Source: Eurosta solidaginis (lineage: Eukaryota; Arthropoda; Insecta; Diptera; Tephritidae). From it: a stretch of 64,000 nucleotides of DNA. The DNA lies in assembly GCF_040869045.1 (NCBI RefSeq), contig NC_090319.1, forward strand, positions 50,564,779 to 50,628,778, read 5' to 3'. Of the stretch, positions 10,189-22,089 are shown piece after piece (position 1 is the first letter of the stretch; each line of letters opens with the position of its first letter). The notes beneath the pieces were generated by a model. It was not told where the DNA came from. It saw only the letters and a list, made by a program, of their open reading frames with translations, and made no database searches. The position numbers were made by a program, and so were the translations under genes.

Positions 10189-12222
10189 AAGTAAGGAAGG
10201 TTAAGTTCGGGTGTAACCGAACATTACATACTCAGTTGAGAGCTATGGTGACAACACAAGGGAAAAAACCATGTAGGAAAATGAACCGAGGGAAACCCTG
10301 GAATGTGTTTATATGACATGTGTATCAAATGAAAGGCATTAAAGAGTATTTTATGAGGGAGTGGGCCATAGTTCTATAGGTGGACGCCATTTAGGGATAT
10401 AGCCATAAAGGTGGATCAGGGTTGACTCTAGAATGCGTTTGTACGATATGGGTATCAAATGAAAGGTGTTAATGAGTATTTTAAAAGGGAGTAATCCTTA
10501 GTTCCATAGGTGGACGCCGTTTCGAGATATCGCCACAAAGGTGGACCAGGGGTGACCCTAGAATTTGTTTGTACAATATGGGTATCAAATGAAAGGTGTT
10601 AATGAGTATTTTAAAAGGGAGGGGGCCTTAGTTCTATAGGTGGATGCCGTTTCGAAATATCGCCATAAAGGTGGACCAGGGGTGACTCTAGAATGTGTTT
10701 GTACGATATGGGTATCAAATGAAAGGTGTTAATGAGTATTTTAAAAGGGCGTGGGGCTTAGTTCTATAGGTGGACGCCTTTTCAAGATATCGCCATAAAG
10801 GTGGACCAGGGGTGACTCTAGAATGAGTTTGTACGATATGGGTATAAAATTAAAGGTATTAATGAGAGTTTTAAAAGGGAGTGGTGGTTGTTGTATATAT
10901 GAAGGCGTTTTCCAGATATCGACCAAAATGTGGACCAGGGTGACCCAGAACATCATCTGTTGGATACTGCTAATTTATTTATATATGTAATATGTGCCAA
11001 GATTTTAAGGGTTTTTTATTTCGCCCTGCAGAACTTTTTCATTTTCTTCTACTTAATATGGTAGGTGTTACAACCAATAAAACAATCCAATTACCTTACC
11101 ATGTTTCATCCTTTTTTCGTATTTGGTATAGAATTATGGCATTTTTTTCATTTTTCGTAATTTTCGATATCGAAAAAGTGGGCGTGGTCATAGTCGGATT
11201 TCGTTCATTTTTCATACCAAGATAAAGTGAGTTCAAGTAAGCACGTGAACTAAGTTCATTAAAGATATGTCGATTTTTGCTCAAGTTATCGTGTTAACGG
11301 CCATGCGGAAGGACAGACGAACGACTGTGTATAAAAACTGGGCGCGGCATCAACCGATTTCGCCCATTTTCACAGAAAACAGTTAACGTCATAAAATCTA
11401 TGCCCCCACCAAATTTCAAAAGGATTGGTTAATTTTTGTTCGACTTATGGCGTTAAAAGTATCCTAGACAAATTAAATGAAAAAGGGCGGAGCCACGCCC
11501 ATTTTGAAATTTTCTTTAATTTTTTTATTTGGTTGCACCATATCATTACTGGAGTTGAATGCTGACATAATTTACTTATATACTGTAAAGATATTAAATT
11601 TTTTGTTAAAATTTTACTTTAAAAAAAAAATTTTTTTAAAAGTGGGCGTGGTCCTTCTCCGATTTTGCTAATTTTTATTAAGCGTACATATAGTAATAGG
11701 AGTAACGTTCCTGCCAAATTTCATCATGATATCCTCAACGATTGCCAAATTACAGCTTGCAAAATTTTAAACTACCTTCTTTTAAAAGTGGGCGGTGCCA
11801 CGCCCATTGTCCAAAATTTTACTAATTTTCTATTCTGCGTCATAAGTACAACCCATCTACCAAGATTGGTCGCTTTATCTGTCTTTTGTAATGAATTATC
11901 ACACTTTTTCTGTTTTTCGAAATTTTCGATATCGAAAAAGTGGGCGTGGTTATAGTCCGATATCGTTCATTTTAAATAGCGATCTGAGATGAGTGCTCAG
12001 GAACCTACGTACCAAATTTCATCAAGATACCTCAAAATTTACTCAAGTTATTGTGTTAACGGACGGACGGACGGACATGGCTCAATCAAATTTTTTTTCG
12101 ATCCTGATTATTTTGATATATGGAAGTCTATATCTATCTCGATTCCTTTATATATGTACAACCAACCGTTATCCAATCAAACTTAATATACTTTGTGAGC
12201 TCTGCTCAACTGAGTATAAAAA
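10189..12222 (+). mobile_element. 2.0-kb dispersed element with internal 130-bp repeats
   Basis: It begins AAGTAAGGAAGGTTAAGTTC, with a small hairpin GTTCGGGTGTAACCGAAC at about 10206-10223, and ends CTGAGTATAAAAATTG. A second copy at 40951-42345 starts and ends alike and shares the internal CAAGTTATCGTGT..ACGGACGGACGGAC block. The left third holds about five 130-bp units; the right part holds AAAGTGGGCGTGGT and GCCACGCCCAT blocks repeated several times. No transposase or RT is evident; its open frames are short and unlike proteins. I recognise it from memory as an abundant tephritid repeat but cannot assign a class. Confidence 0.7.
10250..10960 (+). repeat. 130-bp tandem repeats, about five units
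   Basis: GGTATCAAATGAAAGG-type landmarks occur at 10321, 10451, 10581, 10711 and 10841, exactly 130 bp apart. Each unit has GGTGGACGCC, a GATATCGCCATAAAGGTGGA block and TCTAGAATG.GTTTGTACGATA. The first and last units are most diverged. Related two-unit sequence occurs at 58810-59050 in a different element. Confidence 0.85.
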
Positions 12223-12689
12223 TTGAAAATGAAACAAAGTTGCTCACCATCATTAGCTTCGTAGCTTATATTTGCTATAGCAAAGTTACGTATATCAAAT
12301 ACACAAAATTCTGAACTCTCTTATTATTATACTGAACCGAAAATATTAACAACTTTCTTCAATGTGGTGCATATATATTTTTGAACTTAGACCCATTTAT
12401 TTGACAAAATACATATTTGAGCCTTACACTTAGTTCAAAATACCGAGACCGTGGCCAACGTTCGAACTTATTCAAACGGAATTAGAATTTGGGTTCGATT
12501 TGTAAGCACCATTTCAGCGAGACTTATAATTTTTAATTTGGTTCAGAGGTTAATCAGAGTGTAATCCATACGACAAAAAATTTTCGCTTGAGGTCGTATC
12601 CAAATAGCCTTCATACCAGTTTCGACTTCTGTCCTTGACAGGACAGACTATTGTGTGCCCATAACTGATCCCTGTGCAATATTCACCCC
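12223..12689. other. Unassigned DNA
   Basis: AT-rich sequence without recognisable genes. The minus-strand open frame at 12550-12828 is the shadow of a plus-strand RNase H relic at its right end. Confidence 0.3.
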
Positions 12690-13190
12690 AGTTATTCCCC
12701 CGGGAGAAGAATGGGGAAGTAGGATTATCTGGGGTAGGGGACCAAGTAACTGGTTCACAGATGGGTCGAAGTTGGAGGGAAAGGTTGCCGGGGGAGTCAA
12801 AAGCTAAATGTTTAAGTTGATCAGCCAATTTCCAAGCAGAAGTTACCGGTCGAGACTATCTGAGTACCGGGCCATACACTACAATTGAACCGGACGAAGA
12901 AAGCTGTAGGTATTTCGGGATTTCGCTGACCACCTTTGGCCTGCTCCTGCATAGATGGGCCTCGAGTCAGCTCAGGAAGCGTTGGTCGGGCACCACCTCT
13001 TGCAGCTGTATAGAGAATGATGAGGTGAAATCATCGAGACATGTTGTGCTTGACTGTCCAGCTTTTGACCGAACTAGGCGAAAGGATTTAGGTGTCGACT
13101 GATTTGGATCTTCGGACGAGTTATCCAGGGTTGAGAACGGTCTCATTCGAAACTATATCACTGCTACGGAACGTTTCTCTAAGTAGCTAT
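12690..13190 (+). pseudogene. RNase H to C-terminal finger relic, R1/Jockey-group element
   Basis: At 12696-12810 the translation is EEWGSRIIWGRGPSNWFTDG, then SKLEGKVAGGV; FTDGSK is the first catalytic block of non-LTR RNase H domains. The middle of the domain is deleted. In another frame from about 12926 the end of the protein reads LLLHRWASSQLRKRWSGTTS, then CSCIENDEVKSSRHVVLDCP, a Cys-rich module like the ones at 1285 and 22910. A stop follows at about 13098. Deletion and frameshift make it dead. Confidence 0.75.
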
Positions 13191-14819
13191 AGCTTACGTC
13201 ACCGCTATTTCATGTAGTACCACAACGGACCTTCATGATGTCCAAGTGAGCTTCCTACTACTTTTCAACTACTTTTACAGAAGTCGCACAAAACAAAATA
13301 TTGTTCTTTCTTCTTTATTTAAAACATCATCGTACTTGTGTTTCTTGAGTACTTGCTAAGGGAAGAGTAAACTTTGAATTGGACATTAGCCAATTTGTTG
13401 TTGTGTAAATAAACTTTGTCACAAAAATCACTCAAAAAAGCCACAATATTGCAATCGACAATTTTCGAAAGTATAACTACAACACCAACAGTGATACATC
13501 AGAAAAATATATGAGCAAAAAAAAACCAGCAAAGTAAAACCAAAAAAAGAACAACAACTAACAAAGGGACAAACGGATTAAGTCCACCTCATACCAAAAA
13601 CCTTTTTTTTACGAAAAATATAAAAACGTTAAAAGCGAGAATGCCTGTTTCGCAGCAGCAAAACTACTATCCTATAAGTGCACACAAGGAAGTGTTCATC
13701 CCAGTTATGTTGTCTGTCTCAGTCAGCCTCAAATCAAAAGTAACAACTTGAAAACGAAGTTGGTATTTGTTCTTATTGCTAGTGATAAGATTTTTTGCAA
13801 GAAATTATCGATAACAGTATTCATAGCAAATACTCGACATAAATATCAATAAGTATGACTCATATTTACTTCAAAGTATCGACTTTACTCGTACCTCAAA
13901 AATTGCTGGGTTGCAGAAACCGGACCAAGTAGGCCACAATACGCTATTTTTATTGTCTTTCTTCTATTAGCAATTATTTGATTACAGCTTTTTTGGAATC
14001 CTTTTGGTGCAGTTCTACAGCTTTTATTTAAGTGGATTCCATTCATCCGCGTGTAGGACCAGTGTCCCGCAATTGCTTATCGTATTAATGATGGTATTGA
14101 GTTTGCTTTTTACAAGTATTAATGTCCTGAGAGTGCGAAAGTAGTGAAGACACAGGCATTCTCTATTACTCTGTGCTGAAGTATGAGGTGGGTTATGTCG
14201 AAGACTGAGGTAGAACTCGGTCAATTCAGGGTCAAGAAGACTGATCTGGTACTCAAATTAGCGTGTTTCATTACCTCTGCTGCTTTGTGAAGCACGTTCT
14301 TAGAATTTGACGGCCTCAGAGAGCGAAAATGGTCAAGAAACTGGCTCTCTTTATTCCTAGTACATCTGCCATGATAATGAGATGAGTTATGTTTAAGGCA
14401 ATAGCTAGGCGGCTATATTAAAATGGAATTTGCTTAATAGCCAGGCCACCGCCACAACGGAAGCGAGACAAGGAGCTCGTAGCAGTAGCAGAGCCGAGAC
14501 ACGCCGCTATATAAAAGGTGTATGAAAAGTGTATTTGGACCAGCCGGAACTTCGTAGGACGATTGGTGGCCTAAGGACACAGCGATGGCGCCATTGTCTT
14601 ACACGTCGGTCTATAAGAACCAGAGCTGAGTGAAAGGAGTGGTGTTGATATAAGCCCCCGTCACTTAAGCAAACGCAGAGCGGGATAGTCTTAAAGCTTG
14701 CGGCCCTCCGTCTAGCGAAGGAAAGGCTGATTCGTTCACTCAGACAGCTAGCGGGAGAAAGTAGTACTGGCTGGACATCACTTACACCGTGTTCGGACAC
14801 TAATATAACGAGTCAGGAG
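13191..14819. other. Unassigned DNA
   Basis: No gene is recognised. 13260-13640 is A-rich with many AAC triplets; 13830-13910 has scattered ATCGATA words. The segment 14500-14820 may be upstream coding sequence of the RT relic that follows, but no motif proves it. Confidence 0.3.
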
Positions 14820-15490
14820 GGTGGTAACCGGTCTATGCCCACTTTTCCTGAAAAATGTCAAAAGGCGAGGTAGTGCCGCCACTAAAGCCTGCGAAACCAT
14901 TTGAGGAAGGAGACTCATACCATCCGATATCTCTCCTATCGCTAGCAGCCAAGGCACTTGAAGCCGTCTTGCTTCCTTACTTCACCGCAAACTGGCGACT
15001 TGTCAACCATGCTGGTTCCCCAAAATAATATAGCAAAGCCACCGCGCTATTGAATGGTTTACCATTCCACTTAGTCTCAAAAGGCGGACCGAAAATTAGC
15101 TGTGTATTCGACAGCTAAGAAGAATTAAACTAGCGGTACCTCAGGGTTGAGTCTTGTCCTCACTTTTGTTTAATTTTAACATATCCACATTCCCTTAAAC
15201 ACCCGAAAGAGTTACCAATGTTTCCTACTGCATGATAATGGCAACAAGTCCTATCTCCCTAGCTTTTTCTGTTTTTTAACTTGGAAATGTCACCAGTCTT
15301 CGGCGACAATATTCACGCAGGATTACACAAGTGTCGGAAATATTTCATATCTATGTCGGTGGTATTACGCTAACGACTGTCCGAAACTCAAAACTACTGG
15401 GTGCGATTTTCTCTGCCTTACAGAGACCTAAGAAGTAAGCTCTGCAAGCTTTATAAAAAAAACCGGCACATAAGAATTCAGCCATTTGAA
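14820..15490 (+). pseudogene. Reverse transcriptase relic, R1/Jockey-group element
   Basis: From 14853 the frame reads KGEVVPPLKPAKPFEEGDSY, then HPISLLSLAAKALEAVLLPY, the RT entry block (xPISLLSxxxKxLE). After a stop the sequence matching an RT template-grip region (SKATALLNGL) follows. Near 15125 AVPQG then a stop (expected GVPQGxxLSPLLFN) gives VLSSLLFNFN. The YADD block is degraded at about 15215. NSKLLGAIFSAL at about 15385 corresponds to the thumb region. Many stops; a deletion removes the KAFD block. It differs in sequence from the 6545 family. Confidence 0.7.
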
Positions 15491-17266
15491 CCAAATGAGC
15501 ATAAAAATACCCTTAGAGTAATCCACAAAGAGTCGGCAAAGTCTTATGGGGATAAATGCCCCGAATTCCGCTCTCTATGTCAAACACCGGGACCGCGCAG
15601 TTTCAGAGAGCGGACTTCCCAGCAAGAAGCGCGTCACTCTAGTAAAACTTTGATCTAGTTATTGTAAAAGCTTAAACACTATTGAAACTGGCAAGTTTCC
15701 TTGAACTTCAGTTAGAGGATATCGATGAGAATTTGTAGGTTATCGCTCCGACTGGATGGGGCGAAGCAATGCTTCAAGAAGAAGACGGTTGTTATGCCAG
15801 CTCTGAGTTGGCCGACTTGAAAGCGGCTGGCCAGAAAGTGGGCACCGCCATGGGGTGGTTTCATATATTAAGACCTTTTTCAGTACTGAGTACTATTAAG
15901 CGGTGCATAGAAAATATACTTTTAAGAATCGAGTAGTATCGATTGTTTCGATAATCGATATTAATTTACTGAATGAAGAACTGAGTTGTTTTTCACCACC
16001 GACTACACTTTTACTACACAGCACTTTTTCATTATTGAGCTTGTTTGAGTACTCATATTCATCATTTTTGAGAACCGAGTAGTGTCTATACCTTTTGCAA
16101 TCGAGTAGTTACTTTCAGCATTAATATTGCCGCCCAAAAATTTGTATCACTATTTAGGTATAACGGCTAGATATCATCACAAGTCTTAGTTGTTGTTGCT
16201 ATTTGCCGTTGACTGCTCCGATGGGAATCAAAAGTCACTCATCTGCTTGTTTAGTCGTTGTCGCTTATTGTTATAGTTTTTGGTGAACATAGTTGTTGTT
16301 GATGTTGTTAATCTAATTTCCTTCATGCTTATCATGTCTGTCGCTGTTGTGTCCTTTCGTTGGCCCATATTCGTCATAACAAAAAAAAAAAAAAAAAAAC
16401 AAAAAAAAAAAAAACTAAAATCCCTAACAACTCATGAACCCAAAGTACACAAACCAAAATTTGAACTGTTTCTTATACTTCTTCTCCCTACACTTTCTCA
16501 CAGTTTTCGTTTTTTTGTATCTCGTCAACTAATATGTACTTTTTATCCATTTCATATTGACCAAGATTTTCATATTTTTTGTGTGATTATTTTGGCTCTG
16601 TTTTACTTTGTTTTACAATGTCAACCAACCCAATAAACATTTATGCTTGAGTTGAACTTGGGTTTGAGTTGAGATTCAACCTCCAACGTTGTTAGGAGTG
16701 TTCTTAACAAAAGTGTTCTATTTTTGTATGGAATTTTTTGTGTTACTTGTATTGAGAGTTTTCCTGGTTTAGATGGGAACAACTTGCATTGAATATCAAG
16801 TTGAGAACTCAAATATTTCCAAGTTTAGAGAAAAGTTTATGCTTGATGCTCTTCAATGTAAGCGAAATACTTGTCCAATGTTTGTTGGGATGATTTGCTA
16901 AAAAAAAACAATTTGTTCATCCCGCAACTTTCATGTTTTGGTCTTACTCGAAGTTCGGTCAATGTGTGCTTAAAACTTTTTATTATAAGTAAACAATGTG
17001 GGAGGCTTACAAAATTTTAAATGCTTTTCACTTGCATGTTGTTTCGAATTGAGTAACTTTTTTCTTTTAAAATTCAATGCATCAGTTTAAACTTTTTGTT
17101 TATTCGACCGTTTTTTTTCGAATTAGAAAAATGGAATAAATAAAAAGGCATAAGTTACGTTGAACACTATTTATATATACATACGTAGACCTATACACCA
17201 ATGTGCTATTTAAGAAGCAAAATTCAGTTATAAAACATATCCCAATCTGTGCACCCCAATTACGTC
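15491..17266. other. Unassigned DNA with poly-A tract
   Basis: No gene is recognised. 15880-16110 contains repeated GAGTAGT and ATCGATA words. A run of 19 A, a C and 15 A lies at 16381-16415. The 118-codon frame at 16280-16636 reads through this tract and is not a protein gene. Confidence 0.35.
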
Positions 17267-17269
17267 TTA

Positions 17270-17536
17270 CGGTACGCTTACACAGCCACCGATGCCGATC
17301 GTAATCATCCCATAAATATAGACAAATGTATTTATATCAGCGTATGTTTATTTCAATCCATCACCGAATTGTTATCGGCCGTTGTCGTTTCCCACTGTCG
17401 ATAAATTCGCGCGTGTTCAATTTTGTGTGCAAAACCGGCGCCAAAAAAAGCTGCCGGCCGATAATCGGTTGCAATTTTAGCACCAGCCCGGCTGACTGCA
17501 ATTTTTCGGTTTATCGGTGGCTGTGTAAGCGTACCC
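17270..17536. mobile_element. MITE with about 25-bp TIRs and TTA duplication (Harbinger-like)
   Basis: The left end CGGTACGCTTACACAGCCAC and right end GTGGCTGTGTAAGCGTACCC are near-perfect inverse copies and extend inward through CGATGCCGAT / ATCGG. The trinucleotide TTA lies directly outside both ends (17267-17269, 17537-17539). It is 267 bp with a GC-rich core and no open frame. A 3-bp TTA duplication fits PIF/Harbinger; a 4-bp CTTA reading is also possible. Confidence 0.75.
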
Positions 17537-17649
17537 TTAGATTGCTATAGAGGCCACTAACTCTATATGGGGGAGACGCTTGAATAGAGCTCTGTCCCGT
17601 ATTCGCGAATACGTTCCGCATCACATATTTTTAGGCTACATACGGCTTG

Positions 17650-18320
17650 GTACATTACGGGGAAATTAGGTGGGATGAAGCAGCTCTGGGAATGTTCGAA
17701 AGAAAAGTTTTTTCAAAGATATACGCTGTCTAGCCCATGTAATGCGAATGAAAGATGATGCTCCGGCTAAGAAAGTATTTTGGCGAATATCGATACGTCA
17801 TTGTGCTGCTTCTAAAGAAATGCGCAACAACAGCAAAGAAAGCAGCCACACATATATGTAAACAACACAGATAAGAGCGAAGAGAATATTTCACATACAT
17901 GTAATCAGTAGCTAAGAGCGAAGAGGACATTACTCACACATATACTTATATGTATTTAGTATAAAGAAATAAACAAGCAAGTGTTCGAACGGATTTTCGC
18001 GAATGGTCGGGACCCTAGTAGAAATAGGCGAACAGGGTAACTGAGAGTATAAGAACAGCGCAAGCTGAGAAATAATCATTCAGTTTGATTTTAATAAGCT
18101 ATAAGTGAAGTACGCGTGTAATTATATTGTGAAGTACTACTACCAAAGTAGTGTGGTAAGTAGATATTGATTTGAGAGCTCAGCGATTTGAACGATAACG
18201 GAAGGTGTAGAATAATCAAGAGTTTACTGAAATTTGCTACAGTATTTTTTATCGGAACCCGCCTATGGAAAAACCCTCCATCCGCTGGAAAGACCGAAGG
18301 TCCTGTACTCCTGAAAGTTA
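17650..18320 (+). pseudogene. RTE-type retrotransposon 3' relic, split by a solo LTR
   Basis: From about 17665 the frame reads DEAALGMFERKV, matching the post-RT region of the better RTE copy at 54610-56215. A deletion joins it to the block giving AHVMRMKDDAPAKKVF at about 17730-17780. The element is interrupted at 17779-18241 by an LTR and resumes with ATCGGAACCCGCCTATGG at 18251. The RT core is missing. RTE-clade proteins carry such a C-terminal RLRWLGHVxRM module after RT. Confidence 0.8.
17779..18241 (+). mobile_element. Solo LTR (gypsy-type), 463 bp, inserted in RTE relic
   Basis: It starts TTTGGCGAATATC (TGTGGCGAAT in the sister copy, so base 2 has changed) and ends TTGCTACA. The 4-bp GTAT is duplicated at 17775-17778 and 18242-18245. 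Shared landmarks with the LTRs at 21289 and 34127 are GAGAGTATAAGAACAGCGCA (TATA-like region), TCAGTTTGATTTTAATAAGC and GTGAAGTACTAC. The RTE copy at 43350-43385 shows the empty site. There is no internal region, consistent with recombination between two LTRs. Confidence 0.75.
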
Positions 18321-18836
18321 CTTCTTTAGTAGCAGCCGCTGAGGTTTCCAAGTATTTGATATTACGTTCTTAACTGTGTTATCCCACCTTCAGATACCAG
18401 AACCTCCTTCACCCTACGAAGTTTTTTAAGCCCTGAGAGATAAAGCTATAAGAAAACCTATAGTTACATAGCCTTAAAATTATTTTATAAAATAAAGTTA
18501 AAAAGAGATACCTTCATTTATGTCCACCAACCACAAAACGCGCGTCTCTTTACCAGCCAGATCACACACGTTATTCCTCATAGTCAAGAGGGGTGGCATA
18601 GGTAGACACAAATCTCTATAAGTATGTTCTGAGGAAAATACCTTATGTGGAAAAAATATCATTCTCGAGCAAGTCTTAACTCCGCATATACTTAGCATTG
18701 GATGTTGTTCTATTTCTCGGGGACTTTGCTAAACTTGTTCTGTTATTTTGAGTAATCTTACTTATGTTCATACATTATAAATGCTAAAATTAGTATGTTC
18801 AATTGAAAGATACTCTTGAGAGTGTTCATGTTAAGT
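18321..18836. other. Unassigned DNA
   Basis: No element is recognised. A 66-codon minus-strand open frame (18498-18698) has ordinary amino-acid composition but no domain I can name. Confidence 0.25.
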
Positions 18837-19214
18837 TTCTTCCCGGGAAGTGGACTAGTGGATCTGAAAATTTGGTATTAAGCCCCTTGCTTAGATTAGT
18901 ATTTACTGGGACTGGGACTGGGACTAGGAATAAGGGATGGAGAAAAACACGAACAACAAGAAGAAGTAAAGAGAAGAGAAAAGAGAGAAGGAGAAATAGA
19001 CTGAGAAAGAGATAGATTTAGCCGAAGTTAGAGAAATAGGGATATATGAAGCGAAAAAGAAGTGAGAGAAAATAGGAAGAGAAAGGCAGAGGGAGGATTG
19101 AATTAAGGAATAAGGAAAAGAGGGAGGGAGGGGGGGGGAGTAAGAAGAAAACAGCTTTTAAAACTTATACAAATAGGCCAAAGTTAGGGCAGAACAACGT
19201 TTGGTGTCTGCTAG
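18837..19214 (+). mobile_element. Helitron 3' fragment ending CTAG^T
   Basis: The end reads GGGCAGAACAACGTTTGGTG then TCTGCTAG followed by T; GCAGA...TCTGC can pair as the terminal hairpin before CTAG. Upstream is a GA-rich stretch (18945-19150) and a GGGACT hexamer repeat (about 18908-18930). The same order (CTTCCCGG, GGGACT repeats, GA-rich tract, AGGCCAAA.TTAGGGCAGAACAAC) occurs at 59120-59483, and its terminal part is on the minus strand at 52093-52270. The 5' part is missing; no Rep/Hel coding. Confidence 0.7.
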
Positions 19215-20290
19215 TATATGCTTATAACATGTTTTTCAATTTAAACATCTGCAGTAATCTGTAAAAGCTGTGTTTGGTATAGTAATAAAGAAGAGTCTAG
19301 GCAAATTCTCAAAGTGGTCGGAGTAAACCGAGGTTGTCGTTGATTTTCTCACGGATAACTTTATACTCAGTACCCGCGAGTATCGAAAGCCAGAATCCTT
19401 TTTATGTATACGAAAATGTTCTTCATAAAGATCTGTTGTAGTAAAAGTATATCTCTGATCGAATTAAAAAATTACGGGTAAAAGCTAGTACATCCATAAA
19501 AAGATACGCATCTAGAAGACCTTGAAAAACACTTATTCTTCTTAACAAACCAAATGCGATTTTTATAATTAACAAAAGTGGAAAATTCTGGTTTGAAAAT
19601 ATAGTAATTGCTTATACCACCTACATGTCTCTAATTTAAATCCAAGGTGAACGAGTTCAGTTGCGGTTGGACATTTTACAAGTCGATTACCTTTGAGTCG
19701 TCTAGACACTTAATTGCCGATTGATGAGAAAAGAAAGAAATATCTTTAGAACGTACAGTTGGGCATGTGTTTCCTTTCTTAATAAATTCACACAATTTCC
19801 AATAGGCGAATCTTTGCGCGAGATTGAGCATGTCAAATGCTTTAACATGATTTTGACGTTGTACACAAAATCTTTAGATTAGCAAATAAAAGCAAAATCC
19901 ACAAATTGTTATTGAAGATGGAAATCTGTTTTGCCGGAAGTCTTTTATTTGGACGAAAAGTTGCTATTATTGTAATATTTTCAGCTTTGTAAACTGGCAT
20001 CAAGAAGCTTGTGAATAAGTGAAGCTTGTCAATGTCATTGGGCGATAAATGCTCATACCAGAAAATATGCCAATAACTGTGTACATGCACACACATATAT
20101 ACAAGCAAGAACGTTGTAAGACAGTTTATATTAAATTGAGAAAGTAAAGAACACGATTTAACTTCCATCCGCAAATTATGTTAAAGAAGAAAGTCAAATT
20201 GGCTGGAAGTCCAAAGCTGATAATCTTATTTGCAGAAGTATGCGAACTAGTGGCGAGTTCGACGGCACGCGTGCTTACGATTTCTTTTCG
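19215..20290. other. Unassigned AT-rich DNA
   Basis: No gene or repeat is recognised. The 110-codon minus-strand frame at 19842-20174 has no known domain. Confidence 0.25.
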
Positions 20291-20500
20291 AGCACAAGCG
20301 AGAATTTTGAGACACGAGAAATAGAGAACTTGGCTTCTCGCGAGATTGTGGAATCTCGAAATATTCAAAAGGCTCGCGAGTGACATTTAATTTAGTCGCT
20401 TCATTGCCAGTCTTATATTAATATCTTACGACATCTGGTCGTATACAAGCGAGAACTTAGAAACTTATGAAATCGAGATCATGGCTCTCGCGAGAACCAA
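20291..20500 (+). repeat. Two diverged copies of a block ending in TCTCGCGAGA
   Basis: ACAAGCGAGAA...(about 45 bp)...TCTCGCGAGA occurs at about 20293-20345 and about 20446-20495, with the perfect 10-bp palindrome at 20336-20345 and 20486-20495, 150 bp apart. A third partial CTCGCGAG is at about 20373. TCTCGCGAGA is a known promoter-associated palindrome in animals, but nothing else here suggests a promoter. Confidence 0.5.
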
Positions 20501-20864
20501 GTATTTTACTTAGAAGTTTTATGTTGAAGTTGCTTTGCTTTTTGGAAGGGTGCCACTAAAATTTTTGTCTAGATACTATAGATATCTCGTATTAGCGATA
20601 ATTTGCCTATTAGAGAGCGACATGACTAAAGGATGTGCTCAAACGTTTTTTTTTCTGCAGCTCTCACTTTCTACTATCATTGGCGAGACCTTATTAACAA
20701 GCATTATCATTGCAGTTTTTCTATTCAGGCAAGGATGCATATACCCGCCGCCACGCTAATCACTTGGTGGATTTAATGCTGATTTTCTTCTGTTCGTCGA
20801 TATAAGCGAATCGCTGTTCTAAACCGGTTCGGTATTTTCGGGTTCGGGCCCCGTAACCCTGCTT
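20501..20864. other. Unassigned DNA
   Basis: Nothing recognised apart from an AAACCGGTTCGG word at about 20821 resembling the motif at 277-340. Confidence 0.25.
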
Positions 20865-21125
20865 TTTTGGCTGGAGGGTCATCGTCCATTCCATAACATG
20901 GCCTAGCCATCAAAGCCTTTGGGCTTTTATTCATTACACTATTCATATCATTACACCTTCTTCAATACTCGCCATCGGCATCACGGGCAGGACTATACAT
21001 TTTAAGGAGAACTTTTCTCGCGAACACTCCAAAAGAAATATCATCTTCTTTCGGCACCGTTGATGATACATACGTCGGAGCAAGTATTGGGAAATTAAGC
21101 ATGCTTCCCAAAATTCTTGAGATTG
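20865..21125 (-). pseudogene. RTE-type retrotransposon 3' relic, antisense
   Basis: On the minus strand, frame 20962-21159 contains ISFGVFARKVLLKMYSPARD, then ADGEY, equivalent to ALGVFERKVLRKIYGPRRVG at 55815-55870. After a deletion the minus strand reads a degraded GHVMRM-DDDPAKK block at about 20875-20925. The catalytic RT region is absent. Confidence 0.75.
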
Positions 21126-21288
21126 GGGCATTCAACCCTCCTAAATTGTATTTCTTCATTTACTTTTGGCTCCACAATTGTCCCGATTGCCAGCCAACAA
21201 TCATCGTTCTATCTTATCACTTACTGTAAGTTGGTATTCTTAATCATATAACGACCAGCCCGACAAGGTGGGTTTGGTGGTATAGTAT

Positions 21289-21791
21289 TGTGACGAATAT
21301 TGGCAACACAAAGGGTTACTAGCATCTCTAAGCCGATACTAAGCAGTCACTTGTATGTACATAAACAAATCAAACATTATGTATACACATATCTACATAC
21401 AAGCAGCGGAGAGATACTCACAAAAGTATGCAATCATCGGTGGAAGTATTAGTCACATATATACGCGCATATGGCTATGCATCTACAGTTTATAGCTAGT
21501 AAGTTTATAGCTGGTAACCAAGTAGTAAATTCTAGAAGAAGAAACGCCTAGAAGTATGCGAACGAGACAGCAGAGAGTATAAAAGGAGCGAAAGTTGAGC
21601 AAGCAGCTATTAGTTTGATTTAAGCACGTTATCAGTTGCGAAGTATACATGTTATTGTGAAGTATTTTCAAAGTAGTCTAATAAAGACCATTTTTGCATT
21701 ATTGAATATTGCAGTTATTTATTCAATAGTTTACCGATACGAACGTTAGTAGAAAATTTGGAATAAGCGGAATTTCCCTAAATTCGTTACA
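21289..21791 (+). mobile_element. Solo LTR (gypsy-type), 503 bp
   Basis: It begins TGTGACGAAT and ends ATTCGTTACA, giving a short imperfect inverted end (TG...CA). A perfect GTAT duplication flanks it (21285-21288, 21792-21795). TATAAAAG lies at 21578-21585 in GAGAGTATAAAAGGAGCG, and AATAAA at 21680-21685, in the order expected for U3-R-U5. It is the best preserved of three copies. No pol or gag nearby. Confidence 0.8.
21578..21585 (+). promoter_or_regulatory. TATA box of the solo LTR
   Basis: TATAAAAG about 290 bp into the LTR and about 95 bp before AATAAA; the same context GAGAGTATAAAAG.AGCG occurs at 34448 and, altered, at 18048. Confidence 0.6.
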
Positions 21792-21795
21792 GTAT

Positions 21796-22089
21796 TAAAA
21801 ATGGCTATGCCATAGGACCACCGTCATTTTGGGAGACCATGTCGGATGGCTTTGGCCTTCGCCGAGGCTAAAAGTCTTCCAAATGCTTAGTCTGTATAAC
21901 ATCCTGGTTTAATGTAAATGAAAACGCAGCAAATTAAAATGAAAAATCGTAAATTTTAATTGAGAATAATCAGTTGTAAATGAGAATACTCAATTTTATA
22001 TGAGAAAACGCCATATGGAAATAAGAAAACCCAACTAAAAAGACGAAAGCGTCACGCGTTAACAACTAACTTTTCTTATTTACAACTTG
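21796..22089. other. Unassigned DNA
   Basis: About 290 bp between the LTR and the non-LTR relic. 21920-22025 repeats AATGAGAA(T/A)A-like words. No gene. Confidence 0.25.

Noticed and set aside
16280..16636. 118-codon plus-strand open frame
   Set aside because: Runs through a poly-A tract giving a lysine run; no domain and no relatives recognised.
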